Under the pieces are notes generated by a model. It made no database searches. It saw only the letters and a list, made by a program, of their open reading frames with translations, and was not told the DNA's origin. This document shows positions 23,205 through 35,230 of a stretch of DNA of 64,000 bases, piece by piece. Origin of the DNA: Ditylenchus dipsaci (taxonomy: Eukaryota; Nematoda; Chromadorea; Rhabditida; Anguinidae); contig SADC01001238.1 in the NCBI GenBank assembly GCA_004194705.1, forward strand, positions 1,039,258 through 1,103,257, read 5' to 3'. How positions within the stretch are numbered: the first letter of the stretch is position 1; every line of letters starts with the position of its first letter. The position numbers and the translations under genes were made by a program.

Positions 23205-25940
23205 TTTGTGAGGGGTTATCGAGGCTAGTAGAGATTTGCCAAAAACGAAATTTGCCAAATGTACGTTTTGCCAAAACGAAATTTGCCAAAACGAAATTTG
23301 CCAAAACGAAATTTGCCAAAACGAAATTTGCCAAAACGAAATTTGCCAAAACGAGATTTGCCAAAACGAAATTTGCCAAAACGAAATTTGCCAAAACGAA
23401 ATTTGCCAAAAGGCAAACAGGGGGACCAAGGCAGTTTTTTTACGTTTTTTTTCGAAGATTTTAGATTGTGTCCAAACCACCCCAGACCGACCAAAACCAC
23501 CCCAAACCACTCAAAACACCAAAACCTCCTAAAAAGTGTTAGTTCTTTCTAACTACTGCTTTGGGTGGCGGTAAATTGATCCAAAATTTTTGACCCAAGT
23601 GGACGATCACTTGGTTTAGTTAATACGTGAATTACCCAGTAAACCTGAGGTTGTATTATAGAAAAGATTAAAAATGATATGACTTACAGGAACCCCAGTT
23701 TTGGAGTAGTTTCGTATCTAGTAAGGTCTCCAGGTGTATGGAGGTGGTAGTACCAAGAAATTGGTATCCAGGTGGTTATACCAAGGCAGTGACGGGGTAT
23801 CGGTACTCAGGTGGAAGCGCTTAGGAATGGTACTTGGTGCTGGTAGAATGCGTTTTCTGGGTAGTGGTATATTGATTGTAGTACTCAGTTGGCAGTACCC
23901 GAGTTGCATATTAGACCATTAAAAGCAAGTGGTCGTTCACTTGGATCAAAAAATTTCACGGTTTTCATGCTCCAAAACTTGTTTTCTGGACTAATTCGGA
24001 CAAGCTGAAGATGGTTTGACAGTGGTAAAATAAAGTTTTGTTGTCCACTTAACTGAATCTTAACTGAAGTTGGAAATTTAAATTAACCGTGCAAGCAGCT
24101 AGTCATTTTTCAGATGACCATCTTTTTTTAAAGACCTTACTCCTCAATTTCTTACAATGAACACTCCAAACAAATCTTCAAGAAAATTTATTTAACACAT
24201 CGAGCAAACAACAAGCACAACACACCTTAGAATGATTTGGACATCTTCAAATTAGACTTCATCAAAAGCGAGATCGTAGCGAGATCCAAATCTCTTTTTG
24301 TCAAATTTCGTTTTGGCAAATTTCGTTTTGGCAAATTTCGTTTTGGCAAATTTCGTTTTGGCAAATTTCGTTTTGGCAAATTTCGTTTTGGCAAATTTCG
24401 TTTTGGCAAATTTCGTTTTGGCAATTTCGTTTTGGCAAATTTCGTTTTGGCAATTTTCGTTTTCGCAAATTTCGTTTTGGCAAATTTCGTTTTGGCAAAT
24501 TTCGTTTTGGCAAATTTCGTTTTCGCAAATTTCGTTTTGGCAAATTTCGTTTTGGCAAATTTCGTTTTGGCAATTTTCGTTTTCGCAAATTTCGTTTGGC
24601 AAATTTCGTTTTGGCAAATTTCGTTTTCGCAAATTTCGTTTGGCAAATTTCGTTTGGCAAATTTCGTTTTGGCAAATTTCGTTTTCGCAAATTTCGTTTG
24701 GCAAATTTCGTTTTGGCAAATTTCGTTTTGGCAAATTTCGTTTTGGCAAATTTCGTTTTGGCAAATTTCGTTTTCGCAAATTTCGTTTTGGCAAATTTCG
24801 TTTTGGCAAATTCGTTTTGGCAATTTTCGTTTTCGCAAATTTCGTTTTGGCAAATTCGTTTTGGCAAATTTCGTTTTGGCAAATTTCGTTTTCGCAAATT
24901 TCGTTTTGGCAAATTTCGTTTTGGCAAATTTCGTTTTGGCAATTTCGTTTTCGCAAATTTCGTTTTGGCAAATTTCGTTTTGGCAAATTTCGTTTTGGCA
25001 AATTTCGTTTTGGCAAATTTCGTTTTCGCAAATTTCGTTTTGGCAAATTTCGTTTTGGCAAATTTCGTTTTGGCAATTTTCGTTTTCGCAAATTTCGTTT
25101 TGGCAAATTTCGTTTTGGCAAATTTCGTTTTGGCAAATTTCGTTTTGGCAATTTCGTTTTCGCAAATTTCGTTTTGGCAAATTTCGTTTTGGCAAATTTC
25201 GTTTTGGCAAATTTCGTTTTCGCAAATTTCGTTTTGGCAAATTTCGTTTTGGCAAATTTCGTTTTGGCAATTTTCGTTTTCGCAAATTTCGTTTTGGCAA
25301 ATTTCGTTTTGGCAAATTTCGTTTTGGCAAATTTCGTTTTCGCAAATTTCGTTTTGGCAAATTTCGTTTTGGCAAATTTCGTTTTGGCAAATTTCGTTTT
25401 GGCAAATTTCGTTTTGGCAAATTTCGTTTTGGCAAATTTCGTTTTGGCAAATTTCGTTTTGGCAAATTTCGTTTTCGCAAATTTCGTTTTGGCAAATTTC
25501 GTTTTGGCAAATTTCGTTTTGGCAATTTTCGTTTTCGCAAATTTCGTTTTGGCAAATTTCGTTTTGGCAAATTTCGTTTTGGCAATTTCGTTTTCGCAAA
25601 TTTCGTTTTGGCAAATTTCGTTTTGGCAAATTTCGTTTTGGCAAATTTCGTTTGGCAAATTTCGTTTTCGCAAATTTCGTTTTGGCAAATTTCGTTTTGG
25701 CAAATTTCGTTTTGGCAATTTTCGTTTTCGCAAATTTCGTTTTGGCAAATTTCGTTTTGGCAAATTTCGTTTGGCAAATTTCGTTTCGGCAAATTTCGTT
25801 TGGCAAATTTCGTTTTGGCAAATTTCGTTTTGCAAATTTCGTTTTGGCAATTTTCGTTTTGGCAAATTTCGTTTTGGCAAATTTCGTTTTGGCAAATTTC
25901 GTTTTGGCAAATCTCCCCTAGCCGTTATCGAGGCTTGACT
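23205..25940. mobile_element. Large foldback element with tandem-array arms of very unequal length
   Basis: The left arm at 23232-23410 is about 11 units of CCAAAACGAAATTTG. The right arm at 24298-25915 is roughly 105 units in inverted orientation. Outside the arrays, AGAGATTTGCC (left) and GGCAAATCTCC (right) match as inverse sequence, and the right end leads to CGAGGCTTGACTG next to TA, a pogo-like terminus. The interior (23411-24297) holds GGTGGTAGTACC-type repeats and a block shared with 42838-43200; no gene is recognised. A clear target duplication was not found. Confidence 0.6.
24298..25915. repeat. 15-bp tandem array (CAAATTTCGTTTTGG), about 105 units
   Basis: The unit is CAAATTTCGTTTTGG, with recurring variants in which GG becomes CG (TTTTCGCAAATTTCG) or AAATTTCG becomes AATTTTCG. 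The variants appear in a roughly five-unit order (about three normal units, a CAATTTTCG unit, then a TTCG unit), so there is higher-order structure. Single-base losses shift the phase. Because 15 is a multiple of three, all frames stay open for hundreds of codons on both strands; these are not genes. Confidence 0.95.
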
Positions 25941-26354
25941 GTAGAAAATTAAAACAAACTAAAAACACGCCAATTTTCGATTCCATGGCTTAAACAAAAA
26001 GGAACAAATTCCAGAGATCTTTTTCTTTTTATACCACTCCTCTCAAAAGACTAAGTCGCTCAACAAATTATAAAGCCCAAATACTTCTGCCCTTTCCCTT
26101 CCGTCAAAAAAATGACACCATACTTCAACATCCAAGCTATTATTTATTAATTTTGTGTTTTTTACAAAATTTAGTTGATGCAAGATCTCTCCTCATCAGG
26201 AGCCTAGCTGACACCAAGCAAAAACCAGAGATCTAGATGGTTACCAAAAAAAGTTGCTGATCTCCTAAATCTCCCAAAATACATTCCACTGCAAAATTAC
26301 AGTAGAAAAGCAAATTTGGTAAAGTAGCAAAATGTGATGCCGATAATCTGGTTG
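25941..26354. other. Gene-free AT-rich stretch
   Basis: No exon, palindrome or repeat recognised apart from the pogo-like end at 25930-25945. Confidence 0.4.
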
Positions 26355-26682
26355 GAATTTTGTGCTCACAACATTCAGACAACAAGCTTAAATATTTATT
26401 ATATTTAGCAAATGGTACATCTTTTTGTGGTCTTAATCTGTCAGATGCTACAGAATTTCGGAACTTTGCATTATATTAATTTACTTGGGTTTGGTGCAGT
26501 CAGACTTTTTGCTAAAGGTTAATGCCATGAAGGAAGCTGTTTTATTTGCTCAAAAATTTATATTAAATATGTTGCAAAAATGACATTAGTGACAAGGATT
26601 AGAGGGTGAAATAGGGTATGGAATTTGTGAGCTATGTAAATAATTTTTGAGTAAATGTAGGACATTAAAGATTGGTGATATT
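26355..26682 (+). repeat. Direct repeat copy A (328 bp)
   Basis: Nearly identical to 28615-28942; I see only about two indels between them (for example GCTTAAATATTT against GCTAAAAATATTT). Both copies contain GGTTAATGCCATGAAGGAAG. Such high identity implies a recent duplication or an assembly effect. Confidence 0.9.
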
Positions 26683-27975
26683 AAACACGATGGCTGAAAA
26701 AAATTCGGGAACAGACGGGATTTGAATGGGTAAAACAACGTTTTAAATTTTATCACGAACTTCTTCAAATCTCTTCAACTTTTAGCAAATCCTTGATTTT
26801 GACACTGGAATCGTGCTCAGCATAGGCGATTTAACTGTAAAACTGCTTTTAAAATGGCTCAAATAGAAATGTACCACCAAATGTGAGAATTTGGCCGCCT
26901 TTTTTATTTTTTTGGCCGCCTTTTTTGAATTTCAAATTAAAAAATAGAAATTGGCCGCCTTTTTTTTAAAATTTTTCCTTTTTTCCTGCCTTTTTTTCTT
27001 GTCAATTCCTGTTTTTCAAATTTTAGCTTCAATTTGATGGTAATTTTGCTCTTTATGATAGCAAAAATGAAAGCGCAGAATCTGGGCTACGTACTGGTAT
27101 AAAAAAAGGGTGAACTTATAGTAAAAAGTTAGAAAATATAATCAAAAACACCTAGAGGGCTATTTCGGCCTCTATCTCCTAAATGGTTTTTGTGTAATTT
27201 GAACGTTTTTGAATTACAGCTTTTACAAGTTGGTACTATCTCTTTCTATAATAGCAAATACGAAAGCCCAGAACTTTGGCTACTCACTAATTTGAAAAAA
27301 GTGTCAACTTGTAAGGTAAAATTCAAAAAATTACACAAAAACCATTTAGCAGGTAGAGGCCGAAATAACCATCTAGGTGTTTTTGATTACATTTTCTAAT
27401 TTTTTCCTATAAGTTCACGATTTTTCATACCAATATGCAGCCCAGATTCTGGGCTTTTCTTTTGCCATCATTAAGAGCAAAGTTACCATCAAATAAGAGC
27501 TAAAATTTGAAAAACAGGAATTGACAAGAAAAAAGGCGGCCAATTTTTTAAAAAAGGCGGCCAAATTCTATTTTTTTATTATGAATTTAAAAAAGGCGGC
27601 CAAAAAAATTAAAAAGGCGACCAAATTCTCACTTTTGGTGTACATTTCTCATACAGCCCTTTTAAAATATGAGAGTCACTTTCAAATTTCAAATTCCGCT
27701 CAAGACAAAAAACATTTGATTTCAAAAAAAAATGGAAATTATATATTTGAATATTTTTTGTCTTGAGCGGAACTTGAAATTCGACCGGGACTCTCATATT
27801 TTAAAAGCAGTTTTACAGTTAAATCGCCTACACTAAGCACGATTCTCGTGTCAGGATTAAGGATTTGTTGAAAGTTGAAGAGATTTGATGAAGTTCGTGA
27901 TAAAACATCAGAAGCTGCTTTACCCGTTGGAATTCTTCCTTTTTCCGAATTTTTTTCAGCCATCGTGTTCAGCGT
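26683..27975. repeat. 1.3-kb palindrome between the direct repeats
   Basis: The outer arms CACGATGGCTGAAAAAAATT (26689) and its inverse (27955) converge through GGCCGCCTTTTTT tracts (26885-26960, inverted at 27530-27620) to a centre near 27250. The right arm is interrupted near 27670-27800 by a small palindrome (AAATATGAGAGTC / GACTCTCATATTT). Confidence 0.7.
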
Positions 27976-28329
27976 GAAATACTACAAAAACGCATAGTTA
28001 AGTATGCACGGCCTTTCACGTGTTAAAGTCTTATTTTTTCAGATCATTCGTAAACAAAGCCTTTTTCAGAAGGTTTTTTTGTCGGTTTGACCTTTTTTTT
28101 CAAAACAACGGATCCGAGTTGTTCGAGAACTTTACTCAAATTCTTAAAATTAAAATTTCACACATTTTTTTATTTCAGATTGTAACCGAAAACCGACATC
28201 CAAAAGCATTACAAAGCAAACGGCAACAAATAAAAAATATAAACAACAACGAAAACTTAGAGTAGGAATATAACTGTAAAATCTCACTCCGACACTAACT
28301 GACTACGCACTAAGACGTCAGGGCACATA

Positions 28330-28578
28330 CCGTATTTTCCTTAATAAGGCGGGCGGCAGCCTTCTTTCATGGATGCCCGAACATCGGAAAAATTTGAGGT
28401 CGAGCTCAAGATTTTTGGGTTAAGATCCAAAATCTAAAAAGCGAAATCGGTAGAGCTCATGAGAGTTAAGAAAATGTAATAAAGAGCTTTGCCGAAAAAA
28501 TTCTCTGGCTGAGATCTAGGTACTCAAAGTCAAGGGACCGCCTTATTGGAGGTGGCCCCCTAATAAGAGGAAATACGG
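28330..28578. mobile_element. TA-flanked MITE (CCGTATT family), full copy
   Basis: Ends CCGTATTTTCCTTAATAAGG and CCTAATAAGAGGAAATACGG flanked by TA. The interior has AAAAATTTGAGGTCGAGC and AAATCGGTAGAGCTC blocks shared with the copy at 48426. No coding capacity. Confidence 0.8.
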
Positions 28579-28614
28579 TATTTGAATGATATATCGTTGA
28601 GTACATATTGTTGA

Positions 28615-28942
28615 ATTTTGTGCTCACAACATTCAGACAACAAGCTAAAAATATTTATTATATTTAGCAAATGGTACATCTTTTTGTGGTCTTAATCTGT
28701 CAGATGCTACAGAATTTCGGAACTTTGCATTATATTAATTTACTTGGGTTTGGTGCAGTCAGACTTTTTGCTAAAGGTTAATGCCATGAAGGAAGCTGTT
28801 TTATTTGCTCAAAAATTTATATTAAATATGTTGCAAAAATGACATTAGTGACAAGGATTAGAGGGTGAAATAGGGTATGGAATTTTGTGAGCTATGTAAA
28901 TAATTTTTGAGTAAATGTAGGACATTAAAGATTGGTGATATT
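28615..28942 (+). repeat. Direct repeat copy B (328 bp)
   Basis: Second copy of 26355-26682; see that entry. The flanking sequences differ on both sides. Confidence 0.9.
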
Positions 28943-29473
28943 TTTTGATTAGGTAAAGCGGATTTTTTTGATTACGGTGTGGTTCTGATGTTAGACTACA
29001 TTGGCGATAATATTTTTGTTGTTTTTGTTTGTATCTTGTCTGGATTGTAGAGCTTAAAGAAGGACGAAAGCTACTTACACGTGTTAGATTGAAAAATTCG
29101 GCCTAGGTAAATCAAAAAAATCAATTTCTTGAAAAATGACTGAATCCAAGTTTTTCCAAATTTTTGTAATTTTAGTCACTTTTTGAAGGAGTTGGTTTTT
29201 TTCAAAAGGTCATATCTCAACATTCAGATTATCAAAAAAATCTAAAGCACGGGTTTCATAGCTCTTGAGTTGCGCTACAACATGGTAATAAGTTGTTCCT
29301 GTGACGACTGAAGTTTAATGAAACATTTGATCACTTAAAGTGATAAAAATGCTTGTCAACTTCTTGAAATGACCTCACAAGTGTTTGGAGCCAAATGGTG
29401 ACTTTCCCAAAAAAATCGAGCTAAGTTTTATATGCCATTTGAAAGAGGAGGAGTAGGGCTACTGCCCTGTTTA

Positions 29474-29615
29474 CCGTATTTTCTGTAATTCAGCCCCGGG
29501 GCTAAATTTTTTAGATGCCCAAAAATCTTGAAATTGTAAATAAAAAATGGCCTTAATTCTGAAGTTCTAGTCAACAAAAAAGAGAAGGGGGGCGGCTAAA
29601 TTAGAGGAAATATGG
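29474..29615. mobile_element. TA-flanked MITE, short subtype
   Basis: Ends CCGTATTTTCTGTAATTCAG and CTAAATTAGAGGAAATATGG with TA on each side. The interior TTGAAATTGTAAATAAAAAATGG matches parts of 1610-1690 and 53880-53960, defining a subtype. Confidence 0.65.
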
Positions 29616-30763
29616 TATTTGGAATTTTTGACTTGCAATATTTGTATTTTGAAAAGTGAGCTCAAAGTCCGCAAAAGACTTATGGCACACCCATTAGATA
29701 ACTGTAGGTCAATAACTGTAGAATTTCTTGTACAATTGAGAATATAAATTATAATCAATGACTGTACGTTGATAGCTGTAGGATTACCTTTTTTAATAAA
29801 CTCGCCGCATATAACTTTTTTTGAAATTGTTCGACAGTGGTGCGAAACAGGATTATGAGATAATAGACAGGATTATAAAAATGAAAAAAGGCAAAAGAGG
29901 ACAAAAATTTGACTCACGTTTCTTTCGCCCATTCGGATCAGAAAAATACATACTCCTTGGTCACTTTGTGGGTGAAACCCGAGTCACGTTTCCGCCCCAT
30001 GATACTACCGCCAACCGAAAATTTTCAAGAAAACTTACCGGCTTACTTTCCAAATTTTTTTATTTCCGGAAATCAAAGCAATCCTGGCCTGACTCAAGTT
30101 TCAAACGCATTTTCCCCATCGAAGGATCTCGATTTTTTTGTCATACACTGTTTTTCAATATCGCATAGGCACTATTAAAGGTTCCCTTTCTAGAAACAAT
30201 TTTTTATCTGTTCTGTTTGCTAACAGTCTAATGCCCTTCGGACCAAACACCCCGTGTAGAGTCTTAGTCTCTTTGTTCCTAAACATAAGTTGTCAATTAT
30301 CCTTTGATCCAATGGCTTAGGCAAATGCCAGATCTGCTATTTTGTCGTCCCTAAGCCACATTCTAGTGGCAGGTAATCGGCTTAGGGCCACTATTTAGCA
30401 TCTTATTGAAAATCTCAAGCAGCTTTTTGGTGTGCGGAAACTAGGGTAGTAGTCATTGTGAGCCAGGAATTTGTAAAAAATTTCTGATTAACCTTTAAAA
30501 ATTGTTTATACTACAAATGCTAGTAAGAAAAAGTATCAGAAAACAAGAGCGAAATTAGTTTTGTTGAGCTTGTTTTACATGATTTCATCTATTTTTGAGG
30601 TTGTGAAGTTAGCTGACAAACAATTTGCATGATGAGAATTTTTTTGGCAATGTTTTAATCAGAGTGAATAAAAATACGGTTCATCCCAAGAGATATTATT
30701 GCAAAAAAATTGAAAAAAGGCAACTCTATAACTAATATAAACAACTAATATAAAAAAATTGAA
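29616..30763. other. No supported gene
   Basis: 29695-29790 holds TAACTGTAG hairpin repeats. An open stretch at 29821-30168 is open in two overlapping frames, without splice context or recognised motif. 30310-30395 is a hairpin (CCTAAGCCACATTC region). Confidence 0.35.
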
Positions 30764-31076
30764 GGTTCGAAGCTACTTGGCCTCGGTGGCGAGGGCGTAA
30801 GACGTTGTTTTTCGGCCCAAAATCGTGCGCAGGTTCGATTCCACGTGGTGGGCCGCTATTTATTTTCGCTCGTTTTGACCGGTTTACAGGGCTAGTTCAA
30901 CTTTTTTGAAGGCCAGGATCGGAGTCAGCGACTCTAATCGCCAATAGACATTAATTTAACAAGCCAAAAAAATTGCGTTCCACTACGTGGAATCGAACTT
31001 GTGCACGATTTTGAGCGAAAAAACACAAACGCTCACCCACTGTGCCAGCAAAACCACTTCTTCAAACCTAAATACG
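30764..31076. repeat. Foldback element with tRNA-like arms, copy 3
   Basis: A B-box-like GGTTCGATTCC lies at 30832 and its inverse GGAATCGAACTT near 30988. The arm ends are GAAGCTACTTGGCCTCGGTG and an inverted GCCAGCAAAACCACTTCTTC. The centre carries GATCGGAGTCAGCGACTC, comparable to copies 1 and 2. It lies next to the second copy of the unknown exon (31120). Confidence 0.65.
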
Positions 31077-31119
31077 TTTTCCCCTTCCTTTAAAGAGGAA
31101 AGTATCTTAATAACTTTTT

Positions 31120-31254
31120 TCAGTGGTGGTGTTTGCAATGACCTCAGAGATCGTGGCTGGACTGCTCGTCACGAAATTCTTTTAGTCCAAGTTTTCTGGC
31201 TTCTTCTGGATTCACAGATCTGGTAAAGCGATCGAAAGCAGTGACTGAGTACTA
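31120..31254 (-). pseudogene. Second copy of the unrecognised coding fragment
   Basis: The minus strand reads VTAFDRFTRSVNPEEARKLG then LKEFRDEQ, homologous to AAFHRLTKLFELSDKEARRHG at 12610. The nucleotide match GTACTC...GCAAACACCACCACT runs across both. A frame shift before the shared CAAACACCACCACT shows this copy is degenerate. An AG acceptor may precede it at about 31255. Confidence 0.4.
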
Positions 31255-31930
31255 AAAGATATGCATTCGTTGCTGTAAAATTTATGATCTAATTTGTTAA
31301 ATAAAAATCCGAGATGAATTTTCGAATCATCAGCTATAAATAATTGATTGCATTTCGCATCTAAAGTAGCATAACATTTTATATTTCGAATTTTGTAGAA
31401 AAAAAACTAAAAATAGTCATAAGTAAGTCTGTTTTTTTTATTCCCAAACTGAATGAACAACTAATGTAATTGGGCGTTCTTTCCCCATTGTTTTGATGCT
31501 TCAGTGAGCAGACCCTCTTCATACTCTTTTTGGTCAAAGTTTAGCAGAATTAAAGAGAACTTTTGTCAAATTATGTTTTTTAGATTTTAGATTCTTTATA
31601 GCATTTTTTCAGCATTCTTACCTGAGCATTTTTTATTTTCGGCTAAAGTACACTATTTGACCAGATCCAAAAGTGAGTTTTTTGAGGTCTCAGTATTTCA
31701 TATGCCCTAAAAACAATAGAAACGGCAAAAAAGTGTGGGAAAGCCATTTTTCGACATAAATCCGAGCAAGACTCATGCTCAAAATGTATGAAGAAGCTCT
31801 TATTTGCAAAGTTCCAGTGACCAAAACGAGATGAAATAATAAAAAAAATAACCAAAAACCATAGGGGGATTAAGGCAGTCGACATTTTTTTTTCGAAAAA
31901 TTTTTGCCGTTTCTATAGTTTTTAGGGCAT
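31255..31930. other. No supported gene
   Basis: AT-rich sequence. CATAGGGGGATTAAGGCAG at 31860 is a degraded member of the recurrent ACAGGGGGACCAAGG block. The arms around 31650-31780 and 32150-32220 are partly inverse. Confidence 0.35.
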
Positions 31931-31935
31931 ATTAA

Positions 31936-32146
31936 AGCACTATGGTTTTTGCGCGCAGTGGCATGCGCAAAATTTGATTTGGTGGGACAATTCTCTTTCG
32001 TCTAAAAACTTTACTCTTTGGAGTCGTTCGCCATAACTCCAAAGAGTACAATGCGAGACGAAAGAGAAGTGCCCCAAGTAATTGTCCCCAATTTCCCCGC
32101 CAATTAAAATTTTGAACATGCCACTGCGCGCAATAGCCATGGTCCT
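31936..32146. mobile_element. Palindromic MITE flanked by TTAA, copy 2
   Basis: TTAA at 31932-31935 and 32147-32150. The core (TTCTCTTTCGTCTAAAAACT and inverse) matches copies 1 and 3. The arm ends differ (GCGCGCAGTGGCATGCGC), so the ends have diverged. Confidence 0.55.
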
Positions 32147-32975
32147 TTAAGTATCCAGACCTCAAAAACTGACTTTTGGCTCTGACCAAATAGTGCATTC
32201 CTACTTTATTTCCAGGCAATTTTGAAACCACAACCCACCAAAAATCTGTATTCAGGTATCGATCGAATATTTTTCCGACAAAAGTCAATTGACAAAAATT
32301 ATTTTTTTCTTTGGTTATGTGTTTAAATGCTTTGAGTTTTTATGATTTTTAATTTTTTTAATTTTCTAATTCTCAGTTAGCTGTTGTGATTATTATTGAC
32401 CTTTTTAAAATATTTACTTTAAAAGAACAGGAGAAAAAAAATTTTAAAGAGGGAATCAGGGCCAATTTTCAAAAAAAATGATTTTCCTTATGTTTTTGTC
32501 GGGTCACTTGAATTGTTTACTTTAATTAAATTAACTCGTATAATATGCCCTTTTGCCCCATAAAACAGCGTCACACGCTCAAACACTTCCCTGTAAATAT
32601 TTTTCTCCTTCTCAAATTAGCAAATTTCCGTGAACTAGTAGGAGTTGTAAATTAGTAACCACAATCAATCCCAACTTCCAAACCCTGTCTGATCTATTCT
32701 GTTTTTAACTTCCTTTTGAAAGTTTTTTTCAAGGAATAAGGCACTAATTAGTGCAAGAGACCGTATTCTATTTGATTTCTTAATGAAAAAAAAAATTGGA
32801 AGAAATTGATCATTTTTCAAATCTAAATTAACTTTTCTTGGTTAGTTACAGTACTTACAGCAGCTTTTAAGAAGAGGTGGTTAGAAATTTGCCGAGATAG
32901 CTTTTTCACTCCAAAGACTTTTTAAATTATGTCTTTGGTATAAGGCAAATTTCGCTATAAGGTCAACTCGGCGCT
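32147..32975. other. No supported gene
   Basis: AT-rich with no recognised element apart from short hairpins. Confidence 0.35.
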
Positions 32976-33215
32976 AGTGCAGAATCTGTTGCTCCCAAAC
33001 AGCTTGGTCCCCCCTGTTGTTTTTTCTTGAAAAATGCCTTGGTCCCCCTGTTGTTTTGAAGGTGATCATGTTATTATTATATATATTTATATATTATGTT
33101 ACAACATTATTATAACTCTAATATACAGGGTGGACCAAGGCATTTTTCAACAAAAAACAACAGGGGGACCAAGCTGTTTGGGAGCAACAGATTCTGCACT
33201 AGCGCCGGTCAACCC
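32976..33215. repeat. Palindrome bearing the ACAGGGGGACCAAG motif
   Basis: GCGCTAGTGCAGAATCTGTT (32971) is inverted at about 33180-33205. Inside, CTTGGTCCCCCCTGTTG occurs twice on the left and is mirrored on the right. Downstream, 33220-33310 has degenerate CAGTCAACTCTTG pogo-like ends. Confidence 0.7.
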
Positions 33216-33964
33216 TCTTTATACAGTTAACTCTTGTTACACAGTCAACTCTTGCTGTATGGTCAACTCTAGCTATTAGTGCAGTTTTTGAGAGTTGACG
33301 AGAGTTGATTGTATCATAATCTCTCTAATTACCCACTCGACTCAAAGACCATCCTAGTGGGTGAATAAAATATAACAGACCTTCCCTCATCCTGACTGAG
33401 GAGCAGAAAATTGAGTCATTAGGGGTTTTTTTGGTCTAGTTTGAATTGGTCAAGTTTTCTCCTCTCCCTTTTCAGGGGATCGAAAAAATAGGCGCACATA
33501 TGCTTCTATTGTAGCAAAAAAGTATTTGTTATTTTTAGTTAAGAAAGGTCTTCATGCTATATTAATATTTTCTGCTAACCAAACTAATTCTGAGCCTAAT
33601 AACGGCTTTATTTTTCTAAGTTTGCTAACTTCAAACATGATATTCAAGGGAATAAGGGCAATTTTCAGCAGAAGGAGGAATCATGCTCCATGTGAACCGT
33701 GGGATTTGAGGTAAGTAAAGTTATGTCCGTGACAATTCACTACCACGCCGATTCACTACCTGGGACAATCCACTACCACTAGTAAAAAAGGTACAATTCA
33801 CTACCAGGGCTAAAATAGGACAATTCACTACCCTAGTAAAAAAGAGACAATTCACTACCCTTTTTCAATATCCATAAGTAATGTTAAATTATTCATTAGC
33901 TGCTGAGTTTCCTCCTGGGTTACTTTCTGTATCTGTTTGCGTATTTGTAGTTATGTTTTGCTAG

Positions 33965-34147
33965 TCCGAAGAAGATTTCAGTTTTAGCACACGAAAAATG
34001 CAAATGAGATTAAGCAGTATTGGCAGTGTGAAAAGTACCGAACGAAGAATGATAGTTGCAAAGCTAGTCTGTACACTATCGTTGCTGGGAATTTCTTCGA
34101 CCAATCCTAACTTCATAATTCAAATCGCTCTCACAATCATGCAGTAG
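33965..34147 (+). pseudogene. Unidentified captured exon-like fragment
   Basis: After a CTAG acceptor the frame reads SEEDFSFSTRKMQMRLSSIG, then a hydrophobic stretch (AKLVCTLSLLGISS), until TAG at 34145-34147. It looks like the junction of a cytoplasmic loop and a membrane helix, possibly from a receptor or transporter. I do not recognise the family. Confidence 0.35.
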
Positions 34148-34721
34148 ATCCAATGGCCTTCCCGCTTAGCACCATCAAAGCTAACATCAAACGTCGTACT
34201 TTGACTACACAATAGGCAAGCTTTTACTTTTTACTTATTCATATTTTTCTCGGGTTCAGAAGCCAAGAGAACTACTCAACCATGAAATGCAAACTTCACT
34301 ACTTGCACTTAGTCAAAGCCTTGAAGCTATCCGGAAAGAAATCCGGATTTTTGGGCTGGGTTTTGGTTTTTATACACGAATTAAATTAAATTTTGCGTGC
34401 TACGTGGTTTTCTACCACAGTTTTTTTTGATTATTGGTAACTAGCCTGATTCTGACCACCGGAATTTCCAGTTTGAAATCGGGTCTATAATAACTAGTTT
34501 TGATGATCATTTTTGTACATCTTATTGATAAGTTTTTTTTGTGATGTTGTTCACTTGGTTCATGTGAGGTTCACACGGTCCTTTACAAAAAACAACTCAA
34601 TAATTACACATCTTCGATAATTTAAAAACATTCAAATCAACCTTAGCTCTAGTGAATTTATTGGTAAACAACTATAACATTCATCAAAAGCAAGCAAACA
34701 ACAAATAAAGATTACAATTTT

Positions 34722-35009
34722 TCTGCGCGAATCATTTCTTCGATTTCTCTTCGAACCAAGAACATATCATTTTGCGAAAATTTCATCTGATCCTTACGAG
34801 ACAAGCGTTCGCAAACTTTCAGACGAAGGCATCGCAATCAAATGAGTTGCTTTGTGTAGGGATTTCCTACAAAGCATATTTTACTTTCAACGATTCCAAG
34901 TAAATAGCATACCTTTGGAGAGTCACTGATCCAAACGGAAGGATTCACCTCATCGTATCCCCTTTCCACAGAAAATTCTTTGAGGAAGTCCCTTAACAGA
35001 TTTTTTTCA
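34722..35009 (-). pseudogene. ULP1/SENP-like cysteine protease fragment
   Basis: Two exon-like blocks: 35009-34913 (NLLRDFLKEFSVERGYDEVN, PSVWISDSPK) and 34866-34722 (EIPTQSNSFDCDAFV, then MKFSQNDMFLVRREIEEMIR, ending at TAA). The order P-x-Q-x-N-x-x-DC followed by FSQNDM matches the catalytic end of ULP1/SENP deSUMOylases (family Q-x5-DCG-x3-C). The usual Gly after DC is Asp, the next conserved Cys codon is a TGA, and a one-base shift follows, so it is not functional as read. ULP1 domains also occur in some transposons, so it could be an element gene rather than a captured host exon. Confidence 0.65.
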
Positions 35010-35230
35010 CTACAATTTTCTATTAAAAGAATTTAGCTCAAAATTTCCGTCGAAGGTCACTGCCCTTCCTGTAAAGTTTGAAGTTTAGGGAGTTTTCATA
35101 TAATAGGTACCTTGGTACTTAGTGTTTTCTGTACCATCCCAGCCAACGCGGTAGTGAATGCATCGCCAATAGGTCTGTTTTCCTCTCGAAATACCAAAAT
35201 TCCAGTACATGCAGCCGTTGCGATCCTTAA

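Noticed and set aside
24227..25952. Open reading frames over 500 codons on both strands
   Set aside because: They are the 15-bp tandem array read in frame; repeats whose unit is a multiple of three stay open in several frames on both strands. No start context, splice sites or domain.
28020..28265. Open frame with a plausible terminal exon after TTTCAG
   Set aside because: The stretch ending ENRHPKALQSKRQQ could be an exon, but no partner exon or recognisable domain was found nearby.
29821..30168. 115-codon open frame
   Set aside because: A second frame over the same bases is open for 89 codons, composition is AT-driven, and no motif or splice context supports either.
33661..33712. First exon of the LAPTM-like gene ending at the donor beside the 33724 element
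   Set aside because: The donor GAG|GTAAGT is good, but the frame that would join exon 37550 in phase contains a TGA, so the link is unsupported.
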